Shown here one piece after another: positions 39,646 through 48,850 of a stretch of 64,000 nt of DNA; the stretch's first letter is position 1, and each line of letters opens with the position of its first letter. This DNA comes from CAVVEC01 sp963770485. GTDB lineage: Bacteria > Acidobacteriota > Terriglobia > Terriglobales > Acidobacteriaceae. A program made the position numbers and the translations under genes. The notes below the pieces were generated by a model. The model did no database searches. It saw nothing but the letters and a program-made list of their open reading frames with translations, and was not told the DNA's origin. The stretch spans positions 62,001 through 126,000 of the forward strand of contig CAVYPX010000011.1 in the NCBI GenBank assembly GCA_963770485.1, given 5' to 3'.

Positions 39646-42600
39646 TTGCTCAAACTGAAAAAGCTGCACGTGCTCGGCTTCAAGTCTTTTTGTGATCGCA
39701 CGGAACTGAAGTTTCACGGCGAGGGGATTGCGGCGATCATCGGCCCCAATGGCTGCGGAAAGTCGAACATCGCGGACGCCATCTCCTGGGTATTGGGCGA
39801 GCAATCGGCCAAGACCCTGCGCGGCTCGCGCATGGAGGACGTCATCTTCGCCGGAACGCGCGACCGCAAGCCTACGGGCATGGCGGAGGTGGCGCTCACG
39901 CTGATTGATCCGGAGGTTTACGGCGGCCCGGATGCGAACAATGCCACCGAGATCGAGATTCAGGACGAGATGCCCGATGGCGCCGAGAATTGGGACGAAG
40001 CGGAAGTGCGGAGCAAGGCCGCGGAAGAAGTCGAACGGCTGACCGAGGAAGCACAGCCTGGAAGGATCGACGAGATAGCTTCACGTCACCCGGCGAGTAC
40101 AGCCCTATCTGAGGTCGACCCGGACGACGAGCCGAGGTTTGCCGTGTTTGTGAACCCGAATCCTCCGCAGCAGGCAGCTATTCCGACGGCGGGTGCGAGC
40201 GGCCCTCCCCAGGTTGTTCTCAAGATCCGGCGGCGGAAATTTCAGCAGCAGTTTCGGGCGGGGGAGATCGTAGTGACCCGTCGGCTTTTCCGTTCCGGAG
40301 ACAGCGAATACTTGCTGAACGGCAAGCTCTGCCGCCTGCGCGACATCCAGGAATTGTTCATGGGGACGGGGCTTGGCCCGGAGACCTACGCGCTCATCGA
40401 GCAGGGACGTATTGGCCAGATTCTGAGCAGTCGTCCGACGGATCGCCGGGCGATCATCGAAGAGGCCGCCGGCATCACTAAGTTCAAGACCAAGAAGCGG
40501 CTCGCCGAGGCCCGATTGGAAGACGCCAAGCAGAATCTGGCGCGCGTAAACGATATTTTCGACGAAGTCACGCGGCAGATGAATTCGCTGAAGCGGCAGG
40601 CCTCTAAGGCGGAGCGCTACGCCAGGCTGCGAGAAGAGATGCGGGCCAAGCTGCGTCTGGTGCTGGCCAACAAGTTTGCGCAACTGGACCGGGACGACGC
40701 AGAACTCGATGCGCAAATCAACTCCCTCTCCGAGGAGATGCGCCAGCAGAGCGAAACCGTTAAGCAATTTGAAACGGAGCAGGCGGAACGCACGCAGCGC
40801 GGCTATGGCATTGAGACCGAGATCCGGGAAAACCGCGAGCGTCTGAATCAGATCAAGCTGGAAGTGGACCGGGCGCATGCTCGGCACCGGCATAATCAGG
40901 AACGCTGCGCGGAGCTGGTGACACGTTCTGCGTCCTCAGAATCCGAACTCGCCCAAGCGCGGCATCGCTTGACCACGCTTGAAGCCGAGCGAGATTCGAA
41001 TCGCCAAGTACTGGAGTCGGCGGCCGCCGACTTGGCTGCTGCGCAGCAGGAACTGGCGGAATGCCAGCAGCAAGCCGCCGCGGCAGTGAATGCCGTGGCC
41101 GCATTGGAGCAGCAACAGGAGGCATCCCGCATCGCGATTATGGAAGTAGTAGCGTCTGCCTCCAACCTGCGGAATCAGCTGACCCAATCCGAAGAACGAC
41201 TGGCTGGTGTGGATCGCGAAGCCCAGCGTCTGCAAGCCGAAATAGCGGCCGCAAACTCGCAAGCGGAGGCTTTCGGAGGGCGTCGTGGCCAACTGGCGCT
41301 GGAATTCGAGACCGTCTCTCAGCGGGTGGCAGCTTTGGGAGAAGAAATCGCTCGAGCGCGCCAGTCGCTCGAGTCCAAGCGCCGCGAGGAAACAGAACGC
41401 AAGAACCGCCTCGACAGGCTGCGCGCCGAGTATGCGTCGGGGATCGGAAAGAAAGGTTCGCTGGAAGCGGTGATTGCCGAACATGGCTATTCGACTGAGT
41501 CGGTACGGCGACTGTTCCAGTCGGGAGTGATGAACGGCGGGCTGGCCCCGGTTGGCGTCCTGGCCGATTTCCTCGAAGTCGAGCCGCGTTACGAAAATGT
41601 GGTGGAAGATTTTCTGCGCGACGAGTTGAATTACGTAGTGGTGAAGTCGTGGGATGCGGCTGAGGAAGGACTGCGCCTGCTGCGCACCGATGTGGATGGA
41701 CGCGCCACATTCCTGGTTCATCCTGATGATTCGCAGGCCAAGTTCTCTTTCGGCGTCGACGAGGCGTCCCGCGACGAAAGCCCCGGCCATTCCCTGGTTC
41801 CACTGAAGCATGCAATCCGGGTGCTCAACGGCTTCGGCAGGTCACTGGAAGTGATTCTGCCCAAGCTGCGTGACGGGTACATTGTTCCCGAGGCTGGGTT
41901 CGCGCGCGCGCTCGCGCTGGAGAATCCGCACGCATTTTTCCTTTCGCAATCCGGCGAGTGCTTCCACAACGTAACCGTCACCGGGGGCAAGCAGCGCGCC
42001 GAAGGCCCGCTTTCCATGAAGCGTGAGCTACGGGATGTGTTGCGGCTGCTGGGCGAACTGGAATCCTCCCTGCGCACCGAGGAACTGCGGGTGCTGACGC
42101 TGGGACGCGAGATTAAAGATCTTACTTCCCTACTCGACCGGCTGGAGGGGGAACAGCGCGAAGCCGAAAAGCAAAGCATGACTTCGAGTCATCTGTTGCA
42201 ACAAGTCGATGGCGAGATGGCCCGAGTGGACGAGCGGCGGAAAACCTGCCAGCAGGAATTGCAGCGGTTGGCCGCCGAGCGCGCTGAGCTACAAGTATTG
42301 ATCGGTTCGCGGCAATCGGAATTGACGGTGTTGCAACAACGCCGTGAAGAACTGGAACGCTTGGCCTCGAGTACAAATCAGGAACTTGCAAGCTTGCGCG
42401 AGAGACGCGACTCAGCCAGCCAGGATGCTTCCCAGCATCTGGCGAGTGTGGCTACTATGGAAGAAAGGCATCGCTCGGCGGCTGCGGTGCTGGAGCGGAT
42501 GGAATCCCTCGTCGGCGATATGAACCAGCGAATGCAATCTCTGCAGGCCCAGATCGAGTCGTCCACAGCGGAGCAGCAGCAGCGCCAAAGCGAGAACCAG

Positions 42601-43554
42601 CAGATTGCCACGCAACTGGAGGATCTGGAAGCCGAACGCAACGCGACCGAAGCGCGGGATGGATTACTGCAGTTTGAATCGGATCAAGTACGGGCCCGCA
42701 TCGCGGAGATTGATGAAGCCTTGCACCACGCGCGCCAGTTGCTGGACCAGGCCCGCGATCGGCGGGGCGAGGTTTCCGCTGCGGCGGCAAAGTTACAGTC
42801 TGACGCACAATATATGGCCGAAACCTGCCTGCATGAACTGGGCATCCAGCGGCACGAATTGGCCGCTGACGCTACGATTTCCCTAGTCAGCGGAGAGCAA
42901 CTGGCGGCCGAGGATCAAGCCTATCGTGAAATGCGCTCCCGGCTCGAGGCGATGGGCCCGGTCAATATGATGGCGCTCGAGGAATACAAAGAAACTGCCG
43001 CACGCCACGCTTTCCTCGACACGCAACGAAAAGACCTGTTGGATTCGATCGAGAACACGCAGGCAACGATCAAGGAAATCGATATTTTCTCGCGGCAGAA
43101 GTTTGAAGAGGCCTTCCACAAAATCAACGAGAATTTTCAGGCAACTTTCCGCAAGCTGTTCGGTGGCGGGCATGCGTTCATGCGTTTGACCGACGAAGAG
43201 AACAGCGCGGAGAGCGGCATTGACGTGGTGGCCTCGCCTCCCGGCAAGAAGCTGCAGAACGTGCTGCTGCTCTCGGGCGGAGAGAAGGCGTTGACGGCGC
43301 TCGCGCTGCTGGTCGGAATCTTCCAGTATCAGCCCAGCCCGTTCTGCATTCTCGACGAAGTGGACGCGCCGCTCGACGAAGCCAATATCGGCCGCTTCAC
43401 CGAACTGGTGAAGGAAATGAGCATCCGGACCCAGTTCGTGCTCATCACGCATAGCAAGAAAACCATGAGCATCGCACCCGTGCTCTATGGCGTCACCATG
43501 CAGGAGCCCGGCGTTTCCAAACTGGTTTCGGTGCGCTTCGGGGCGACGGCGTAG
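39646..43554 (+). CDS. smc: Chromosome segregation protein SMC with an unusual head-domain insertion
   Basis: I chose TTG 39646 because AAGGAG lies 7 nt before it and the product then starts with the normal SMC N-terminus (LKLKKLHVLGFKSFCDRTEL); the frame upstream is repeat-derived. The 1302-residue product has Walker A GPNGCGKS (33-40), long coiled coils, a hinge around residues 480-620 (GVLADFLEVEPRYENVVEDF), signature LLLSGGEKALTALALL and Walker B FCILDEVDAPLDEANI. Between LTLID and VVTRRLFRSG are about 120 residues where typical SMCs have 15-20, an acidic insertion at about 89-205. SMC organises and segregates chromosomes with ScpAB. Confidence 0.97.
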   Translation: MLKLKKLHVLGFKSFCDRTELKFHGEGIAAIIGPNGCGKSNIADAISWVLGEQSAKTLRGSRMEDVIFAGTRDRKPTGMAEVALTLIDPEVYGGPDANNATEIEIQDEMPDGAENWDEAEVRSKAAEEVERLTEEAQPGRIDEIASRHPASTALSEVDPDDEPRFAVFVNPNPPQQAAIPTAGASGPPQVVLKIRRRKFQQQFRAGEIVVTRRLFRSGDSEYLLNGKLCRLRDIQELFMGTGLGPETYALIEQGRIGQILSSRPTDRRAIIEEAAGITKFKTKKRLAEARLEDAKQNLARVNDIFDEVTRQMNSLKRQASKAERYARLREEMRAKLRLVLANKFAQLDRDDAELDAQINSLSEEMRQQSETVKQFETEQAERTQRGYGIETEIRENRERLNQIKLEVDRAHARHRHNQERCAELVTRSASSESELAQARHRLTTLEAERDSNRQVLESAAADLAAAQQELAECQQQAAAAVNAVAALEQQQEASRIAIMEVVASASNLRNQLTQSEERLAGVDREAQRLQAEIAAANSQAEAFGGRRGQLALEFETVSQRVAALGEEIARARQSLESKRREETERKNRLDRLRAEYASGIGKKGSLEAVIAEHGYSTESVRRLFQSGVMNGGLAPVGVLADFLEVEPRYENVVEDFLRDELNYVVVKSWDAAEEGLRLLRTDVDGRATFLVHPDDSQAKFSFGVDEASRDESPGHSLVPLKHAIRVLNGFGRSLEVILPKLRDGYIVPEAGFARALALENPHAFFLSQSGECFHNVTVTGGKQRAEGPLSMKRELRDVLRLLGELESSLRTEELRVLTLGREIKDLTSLLDRLEGEQREAEKQSMTSSHLLQQVDGEMARVDERRKTCQQELQRLAAERAELQVLIGSRQSELTVLQQRREELERLASSTNQELASLRERRDSASQDASQHLASVATMEERHRSAAAVLERMESLVGDMNQRMQSLQAQIESSTAEQQQRQSENQQIATQLEDLEAERNATEARDGLLQFESDQVRARIAEIDEALHHARQLLDQARDRRGEVSAAAAKLQSDAQYMAETCLHELGIQRHELAADATISLVSGEQLAAEDQAYREMRSRLEAMGPVNMMALEEYKETAARHAFLDTQRKDLLDSIENTQATIKEIDIFSRQKFEEAFHKINENFQATFRKLFGGGHAFMRLTDEENSAESGIDVVASPPGKKLQNVLLLSGGEKALTALALLVGIFQYQPSPFCILDEVDAPLDEANIGRFTELVKEMSIRTQFVLITHSKKTMSIAPVLYGVTMQEPGVSKLVSVRFGATA

Positions 43555-43600
43555 GCGCTAGCGAACCCCCATATCGCCCTGTATTCCAGCCGAGTACATC

Positions 43601-43609
43601 TGCTATAGT
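43601..43609 (+). promoter_or_regulatory. Extended -10 promoter (TGCTATAGT) of the CopG/ParE pair
   Basis: TGCTATAGT is an extended -10 motif, followed by AAGGAG 5 nt before the antitoxin ATG. The overlapping TATAGTATGTATAC could serve as an operator for the ribbon-helix-helix antitoxin. Confidence 0.55.
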
Positions 43610-43628
43610 ATGTATACAAGGAGCTTGC

Positions 43629-43877
43629 ATGCCGGAATCGTCCGTTCTCACTTTGCGTCTCGATCCCAAGCTGAAGAGGCAACTCGAGCGGTTATCCAAG
43701 GCAATGAGCCGGAGCCGCTCATTTGTCGCGGCGGAAGCCATTCGCGAGTATGTTGCTCTGAACGACTGGCAGATCGAGGAGATCAAGAAAGCCCTGTTGG
43801 AGGCCGATCAAGGTGACTTCGCAAGCGATGGGGACGTGCGGCAGACGGCAATGAAGTGGAAACGCCGTGCGGATTAG
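43629..43877 (+). CDS. CopG/ParD-type ribbon-helix-helix antitoxin
   Basis: The 82-residue protein has the ribbon-helix-helix pattern SVLTLRLDPKLKRQLERLSK, then SRSRSFVAAEAIREYV, followed by a C-terminal toxin-binding tail (QIEEIKKALLEADQGDFAS). AAGGAG precedes the ATG. It overlaps the toxin gene by 11 bp. It should repress its own promoter and neutralise the ParE-like toxin. Confidence 0.93.
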   Translation: MPESSVLTLRLDPKLKRQLERLSKAMSRSRSFVAAEAIREYVALNDWQIEEIKKALLEADQGDFASDGDVRQTAMKWKRRAD

Positions 43878-44151
43878 ATGGCTGCGGACAGCATTGTCAA
43901 ACCTGGATGCCGAGGCAGAATACATCGCGCGGGACAGTCCCCCGGCAGCCGCCCGTGTGGTGCAGGCCGTTGCCCGTGCGGTTGAGCAACTCAAACAGCA
44001 TCCTGCAATGGGCCGGCCTGGACGAGTTATCGGAACTAGAGACCTCGTGGTTCCCGGTACACCATACATCATTCCCTATCGCGTTCGGGGACAAGAGGTG
44101 GAGATCCTGCGAGTCTTTCACGCGGCGCGTAAATGGCCGAAACGCCTCTGA
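43867..44151 (+). CDS. RelE/ParE-superfamily toxin
   Basis: The 94-residue protein starts at GTG 43867. IRWLRTALSNLDAEAEYIAR, HPAMGRPGRVIGTRDLVV, YIIPYRVRGQEVEILRVFH and a basic end (RKWPKR) define a ParE/RelE fold. ParE toxins inhibit gyrase, RelE toxins cleave ribosome-bound mRNA; the GTRDLVV..PYIIPYRV..VEILRVFH form is closer to ParE. It is translated from an overlapping start in the antitoxin gene. Confidence 0.93.
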   Translation: MRIRWLRTALSNLDAEAEYIARDSPPAAARVVQAVARAVEQLKQHPAMGRPGRVIGTRDLVVPGTPYIIPYRVRGQEVEILRVFHAARKWPKRL

Positions 44152-44364
44152 ACGTCTGCCGCATACTACAGCGGCACCCGCCGCTCGTGCGCAAGGCAAA
44201 CGTCGGGCTTAGAAATCGCGGCGAGTTATCCTCTGTCATCCTCAGCTTTTCCACAAACCGAATCGAAATGCCTACCAGAAGTTTCGATCTCGACTTCAAA
44301 GTGGCTGTCAACACTTTTCCTTTCAAGTGAATGCCAACCCGAGTTCTAGTCCTCACTTAAACGG

Positions 44365-44392
44365 TTGACAAAAATTTCTGACAGGTTAGAAT
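44365..44392 (+). promoter_or_regulatory. Sigma70 promoter of purC
   Basis: TTGACA (44365-44370) and TAGAAT (44387-44392) are separated by 16 bp, close to consensus. A second TAGAAT at 44412-44417 lies 6 nt before the purC ATG and could give a leaderless message. Confidence 0.7.
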
Positions 44393-44423
44393 ACGCGACG
44401 TTTTCTCCCTGTAGAATTTCAAC

Positions 44424-45335
44424 ATGAGCCCCCAACTTCTCGACTCCGTTCTGCTGCGTACTGACTTCCTGGAACTAGAATTGTATGCGAGCGGCAAAGT
44501 TCGTGACGTGTACCGTGTGAACGATCAGCATCTCCTCTTTGTGGCTACTGATCGCATCTCTGCATTCGACTACGTGCTGGCGACTGGCATTCCGCACAAA
44601 GGCAGGGTGCTGACCCAGATCTCGTTGTTCTGGTTCGATTTTCTCCGTGACCTCGTGCCAAACCACGTGGTCGCGGCGGACGTGGAACGATATCCGGCGA
44701 ACGTGCGCAAGTACGCCGACCAACTACGCGGCCGCTCCATGTTGGTGAAGCGCGCGGATATGGTACCGGTGGAGTGTGTGGTTCGGGGTTACATTTCGGG
44801 GTCAGCCTGGAAAGAGTACAAGGCAGAGGGACGAGTGTGCGGAATCGAATTGCCGGCTGGCCTGAAAGAGTCCGATGAATTGCCGCAGCCCATCTTCACT
44901 CCCGCCACCAAAGCCAGCAGTGGGCACGATCAGAATATTTCGTTCGAAGAGATGGTGCGGATCGTCGGACCGGAGTTGAGCCGGAACCTCCGCGACCTCA
45001 CGCTGAAGATTTATACCAAGGCGGCAGACTATGCCCGACAGAAAGGCATCCTCATCGCCGACACCAAGTTCGAGTTCGGGGTTACGCCGCAGGGCATCAC
45101 CCTGGCGGATGAAGTGCTGACTCCCGACTCCTCCCGCTTCTGGCCCGCCGACAAGTACCAGCCGGGCCGGGCGCAGGAATCCTACGACAAACAATATGTT
45201 CGGGATTATCTGGAGCAAATTCGCTGGAACAAGCAGCCGCCTGCGCCGGCCCTCCCCCCGGAGGTGGCCCGCAAGACCAGCGAAAAATATCTGGAGGCGT
45301 ATCGCCAGCTCACGGGACGCGGGCTGGATGTTTAA
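44424..45335 (+). CDS. purC: Phosphoribosylaminoimidazole-succinocarboxamide synthase
   Basis: The 303-residue SAICAR synthetase shows YASGKVRDVYRV, the phosphate loop region, RADMVPVECVVRGYISGSAWKEY, the ATP-binding ADTKFEFG and LTPDSSRFWPADKY. It ligates aspartate to CAIR in purine synthesis. The length is that of the longer bacterial/yeast-type PurC. Other pur genes are not nearby. A near-consensus promoter lies 32 bp or more upstream, and cvpA follows within 30 bp. Confidence 0.98.
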   Translation: MSPQLLDSVLLRTDFLELELYASGKVRDVYRVNDQHLLFVATDRISAFDYVLATGIPHKGRVLTQISLFWFDFLRDLVPNHVVAADVERYPANVRKYADQLRGRSMLVKRADMVPVECVVRGYISGSAWKEYKAEGRVCGIELPAGLKESDELPQPIFTPATKASSGHDQNISFEEMVRIVGPELSRNLRDLTLKIYTKAADYARQKGILIADTKFEFGVTPQGITLADEVLTPDSSRFWPADKYQPGRAQESYDKQYVRDYLEQIRWNKQPPAPALPPEVARKTSEKYLEAYRQLTGRGLDV

Positions 45336-45362
45336 CGAAACAGCAGTCAGGTGGAGAATGAG

Positions 45363-45887
45363 GTGAACGCTGCCGACTGGATTATGGTGGTAGTGATTCT
45401 GCTGTCCGTTCTCCACGCGATGAGCGCGGGCTTCTTTCAAGAAGCGTTTTGGCTCGCGGGTCTGGTGTTCGGTTATTTGTTGGCAGCATGGAATTTCCAG
45501 CGGTTGGCCCAGGGATTTGCACCCTATCTGAAACCGGAATGGCTGGGTGAAATTGCGGCTTTTCTGATCATTTTCTTGGCAGTGATGATCGTGGCGGGAA
45601 TTGCCGGACGGGTCGCCCGCTGGATCATGAAGGAAGCTGGGTTGAGGTTTGTGGATCGTGTTTTGGGCGGAGCACTGGGGTTGTTGCGAGGCTGTCTGAT
45701 CGTGGCCGTGGTCTTGATGAGTATGACAGTGTTCACGCCCACATCGAAGTGGCTGGAGGGTTCGAAGCTGGCGCCCTATTTCCTGGTCGGCGGACGTGCC
45801 GCCATTTGGGCGGCACCGCCGCAGTTGCGGGCGCGTTTTTATGAGGGACTCGACTTGCTGCATCGCCAAGCGCAGCACATGCAGTAG
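45363..45887 (+). CDS. CvpA family membrane protein
   Basis: The product has 174 residues from GTG 45363, which is preceded by GGAG at a good distance; GTG 45351 is an in-frame alternative. It has four hydrophobic helices: DWIMVVVILLSVLHAMSAG, EAFWLAGLVFGYLLAAW, IAAFLIIFLAVMIVAGIAG and LGLLRGCLIVAVVLMSMTV. This is the CvpA (colicin V production) topology. The downstream position relative to purC parallels the cvpA-purF linkage in E. coli, although the partner differs. Confidence 0.9.
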   Translation: MNAADWIMVVVILLSVLHAMSAGFFQEAFWLAGLVFGYLLAAWNFQRLAQGFAPYLKPEWLGEIAAFLIIFLAVMIVAGIAGRVARWIMKEAGLRFVDRVLGGALGLLRGCLIVAVVLMSMTVFTPTSKWLEGSKLAPYFLVGGRAAIWAAPPQLRARFYEGLDLLHRQAQHMQ

Positions 45888-45973
45888 CGCCGCCTGCGGC
45901 GTCGAGCCCATAGGATTCATCTGGCATAGAGCGAAAAGCGCAACTGGCGGCTTTTCAAAGAAAGAGAGATGCC

Positions 45974-46252
45974 GTGAGAGATCAGCTCGAAGCACTGGTC
46001 ATGCAGATGTACAAGAGCAATATTCTGTATTCCGAGGCGGTGCGCGAATTCAAGAAGCGATTTATCCTGACCGTGTTGCAGGAAAACAAAGGCAATCAAT
46101 GCCGCGCCGCGCGTCAACTGGGGATGCATCGCAACACTCTGAGTCGCACCATTTCCGAGCTGAAGATTGACGTGCGGCAACTGCGCGCCGGGAGCAAGCG
46201 TCCACCTCGCAGCGCTCGTCCGGCCGCCTATGACCGAAAAGCCGTCCGCTGA
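45974..46252 (+). CDS. Fis-type helix-turn-helix DNA-binding protein
   Basis: The 92-residue protein starts at GTG 45974, with AGAGAGA upstream. The C-terminal helix-turn-helix NKGNQCRAARQLGMHRNTLS is the Fis/NtrC-C-terminal type, and the N-terminal helices (LEALVMQMYKSNILYSEAVR, FKKRFILTVLQ) would form the dimer. A basic tail follows. It probably acts as a nucleoid-associated or regulatory protein. Confidence 0.88.
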   Translation: MRDQLEALVMQMYKSNILYSEAVREFKKRFILTVLQENKGNQCRAARQLGMHRNTLSRTISELKIDVRQLRAGSKRPPRSARPAAYDRKAVR

Positions 46253-46404
46253 CGATCACTTCGCGGACCTGTCTCATGGAGGGTGTAGACCGAATCTCCT
46301 CAGGGCTGACGCCCGAGTTCTTTGCGCAGTTTGCGGGCACGACTGAAGTCGTGGCTTTCCCAACCCCGACCGCGGTTCACAGTAGCCATGAAACTGGCAT
46401 GGCG

Positions 46405-46437
46405 GCAAAATAAATGGGCAGCGCCGCGGCGCTGCCC
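46405..46437 (-). terminator. Intrinsic terminator of the TPR gene
   Basis: On the minus strand a perfect 22-bp palindrome, GGGCAGCGCC-GC-GGCGCTGCCC in outline (46416-46437), is followed by ATTTATTTTG. It lies about 30 bp after the stop of the 46466-47776 gene. Confidence 0.7.
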
Positions 46438-46465
46438 GATCGGGCTCTAGTCTTAGTTGGATCTC

Positions 46466-47776
46466 CTACTGGCCCGTGCGCCGGTGCACTGGCTTCTTGG
46501 GCGCGGGCGCAGCTTTGGTCAGAAGCGCACCCTTCTCCATGGCCATGACGAACGGGTCGGGCGTATAGGACAGCGGTGTTCCCTCGAAATCGAGAGTGGA
46601 ATCCTCTTTCGGCATCAACCGGGCAGGAATGGTACCCCCCATAGTGAGCACGATATCAGCCCGCTTCTGATCGATGTCGTCCTGGCTGCCAGCGATTTGC
46701 AACTCGGTCGGTGCAGCCTTGATGACTTGACCTTCCATCTGCAGAGCTACGCCCTTGATGGCGGACCATACCTTTTCCGCGTCCTGAGGCGTACCCTTAG
46801 ACAACACCAGTTCCCACTCGGCGAAACTCATCTCTTTCGGAGCTTTGGTCTTTACCAAGTCCGCTGCCTGCTCGGCCGGGGTAGGAGGGACATATTGCTT
46901 GATCGTGAATTCCTGCGGCGGCAGCGTGGTAGTTGCGGTTAACGTAAGGAGTTCGTTCCAACCATCCTCCGAACCGTGGTACTTGACATACTTGGCGTGA
47001 CCGAATTTCGTGATCTGGGCCTTGCCTCCCGGATCCTTGACGAGATTGGCGGCACGAGCGATGAAAAAGAGCCCATTCACATCATCCTCCGGGGTAGCCG
47101 TAAGACTGGCCAGCGCCAGAGGGTACACGTTCTCGACGTTGTTCGGGTCGACTTCCACTGCGGCGCGCAGATACTTCTCCGCAGCCGCATTGTCCTTCAA
47201 CTGGAGCGCAGAGAATCCGGCCACGCTGTTCAGAACAGCACTTAGCTGAAGTTTCTGCTTCTCGAAATCCGCATCCGATGTGCCGTCGGGCTTGGGCATG
47301 TTCGGCAAGGCCTGCAGTCCGCGCTCGGCGTGCTGCTTGGCATCGGCCCATTTTTGGGCGGCGCGCTCGTTAAATGCCAGCAGCACCAGCGCGCGAACGT
47401 TGCTGGGGTTGGTGGCCAAAAGACGGTTGGCAGTATCAATTACTTTCGCTTGGTTCCCTGCTTGTTGGTAGGCGCCCATCAGCACTTCCAGCGCGTCCTC
47501 CTTCATAACGCTGTTGGGGTATTGGGCCAGGAACGCCTCCATGCCGCTGATCTTGGCGTTGGGATCCTGCTGCTGCACGGCACCGACGTAGGCGTTGTAC
47601 TCTGCCGGATCCTTGATTTCTTTCTTTTGTTGTTGCGGCTGGGGCGGGGACCCGGCAGGCTGCGCCTGTGGTTGCTGGGCCGCGGGTTGCGCCTGCGGTT
47701 GCGTTGTGCTCTGCTGCCCCGAGGCGATTCCGGCGAACGTAAGCACAATCGCTACTAGACTGGTCTTCATTTTCAA
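46466..47776 (-). CDS. Exported tetratricopeptide-like protein
   Basis: The 436-residue protein has a signal peptide (TSLVAIVLTFAGIASG), a Pro/Gln/Ala-rich linker (residues 20-50) and TPR-type helices: AYVGAVQQQDPNAKISGMEA, EVLMGAYQQAGNQAKVIDTA, ALVLLAFNERAAQKWADAKQ and AAEKYLRAAVEVDPNNVENV. The C-terminal 150 residues form a different, probably beta-rich domain (ELQIAGSQDDIDQKRADIVL). No enzyme motif is seen. A periplasmic scaffold role is inferred. ATG 47770 is an alternative start. Confidence 0.82.
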   Translation of the reverse strand: MKMKTSLVAIVLTFAGIASGQQSTTQPQAQPAAQQPQAQPAGSPPQPQQQKKEIKDPAEYNAYVGAVQQQDPNAKISGMEAFLAQYPNSVMKEDALEVLMGAYQQAGNQAKVIDTANRLLATNPSNVRALVLLAFNERAAQKWADAKQHAERGLQALPNMPKPDGTSDADFEKQKLQLSAVLNSVAGFSALQLKDNAAAEKYLRAAVEVDPNNVENVYPLALASLTATPEDDVNGLFFIARAANLVKDPGGKAQITKFGHAKYVKYHGSEDGWNELLTLTATTTLPPQEFTIKQYVPPTPAEQAADLVKTKAPKEMSFAEWELVLSKGTPQDAEKVWSAIKGVALQMEGQVIKAAPTELQIAGSQDDIDQKRADIVLTMGGTIPARLMPKEDSTLDFEGTPLSYTPDPFVMAMEKGALLTKAAPAPKKPVHRRTGQ

Positions 47777-48076
47777 AAGGCTCCTTGAATTGTCGGGAAA
47801 TCAACCACGGCATCTTACCCGGGTACACCCGAACCCAACGTACTCGGGTTTCTCAGAACATGAGCCTCGTGCGCTCATGCGACAGGTCCGGACACCCAGC
47901 CGCCTCTCTGATATCAACGAGGCTACGATATTATCTCCGGTGAGCCGGATTATAAGTATGTGTCTCACCGAAGGCAAGCTTGCTTTCCTGATTCCTGCCT
48001 GTCCTCGTGTAGGATGCGGTACGGGGCATATCTGGTGGTTTCGTGAACCCAACGGTGGCTGGAGGCGAACACCCTT
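47777..48076. other. Divergent intergenic region, no gene seen
   Basis: The gap between the divergent TPR and SDR genes holds no convincing ORF, tRNA or repeat. The open frame on the minus strand across it is a shadow. A small inverted repeat ACCCGGGT and scattered GC-rich words are the only notable points. Confidence 0.4.
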
Positions 48077-48817
48077 ATGGCGGACGCGAATGAACCTGGG
48101 GATGAGACGGCTCTGACGGGCCAAGTTGCGGTGATCACGGGCGCGGGACGGGGTATCGGCGCGGCCATTGCGCGCAAACTGGCCAGCCTTGGAGCCACGG
48201 CGTTGCTTTGCGGACGCTCCCGCTCGCCCCTGGAATCCACTGCAGCCGCCATCTCGAAGGCGGGCGGACACGCCGAGGTGGCCGAGTGCGACGTTACCGA
48301 CCTGCGCTCCGTAGAAAAAGTCGCCGCCCATGTGGAGCGGACTCTTGGCCGGACCGATATCCTGGTCAATAATGCCGGCGTAGGCGGCTTCGGAGGTCCA
48401 CTCCACCAGATGCCGCCAGAATCTTGGGACCAGGTCTTGAATACGAATCTGCGGGGAGTCTACTACTGCATTCGCAGCTTTGCGCCCCTGATGATTCGCG
48501 CCCGCGGCGGACACATCATCAACATTTCCTCTCTTGCCGGCAAGAATCCCCTGCCCAATGGCGCCGCCTACGCCGCATCCAAGTGGGGGCTGAACGGGCT
48601 GAGCTACTCGGTTGCGGAGGAGTTGCGTGCGCACAAGATTCGAGTCTCAGTCATCTGTCCTGGCTCAGTGGATACGGAATTGAGTCCCCATACAGGAAAG
48701 GATCCCGCAAAGATGCTGCAGCCTGCAGACGTTGCCCACGTGGTCGCCATGCTGGTCACGCAGGCGCCGCAAAGCTTTGCCAGTGAGATCTTGATCCGGC
48801 CGACACAGAAACCTTGA
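48077..48817 (+). CDS. SDR family oxidoreductase (3-oxoacyl-ACP reductase-like)
   Basis: The 246-residue Rossmann enzyme has VAVITGAGRGIGAAIARKLA for cofactor binding, ECDVTDLRSV, NNAGVGGFGGP, catalytic Ser in INISSLAGK, and YAASKWG with Tyr and Lys. CGRSRSP after strand 2 suggests NADP(H) preference. Substrate is unknown; FabG-like activity is the default guess. GGAGGCGA precedes the ATG. It is convergent with the zinc-ribbon gene. Confidence 0.92.
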   Translation: MADANEPGDETALTGQVAVITGAGRGIGAAIARKLASLGATALLCGRSRSPLESTAAAISKAGGHAEVAECDVTDLRSVEKVAAHVERTLGRTDILVNNAGVGGFGGPLHQMPPESWDQVLNTNLRGVYYCIRSFAPLMIRARGGHIINISSLAGKNPLPNGAAYAASKWGLNGLSYSVAEELRAHKIRVSVICPGSVDTELSPHTGKDPAKMLQPADVAHVVAMLVTQAPQSFASEILIRPTQKP

Positions 48818-48850
48818 GGAATGTGGCGCGGGCACCCGCGCCACACGAAC

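Noticed and set aside
40105..40893. 262-codon minus-strand ORF inside smc
   Set aside because: Shadow of the smc coding frame, with Leu/Arg-rich composition and no domain.
47801..48634. 277-codon minus-strand ORF opposite the SDR gene
   Set aside because: Antisense shadow; the plus-strand SDR has complete catalytic motifs and a ribosome site.
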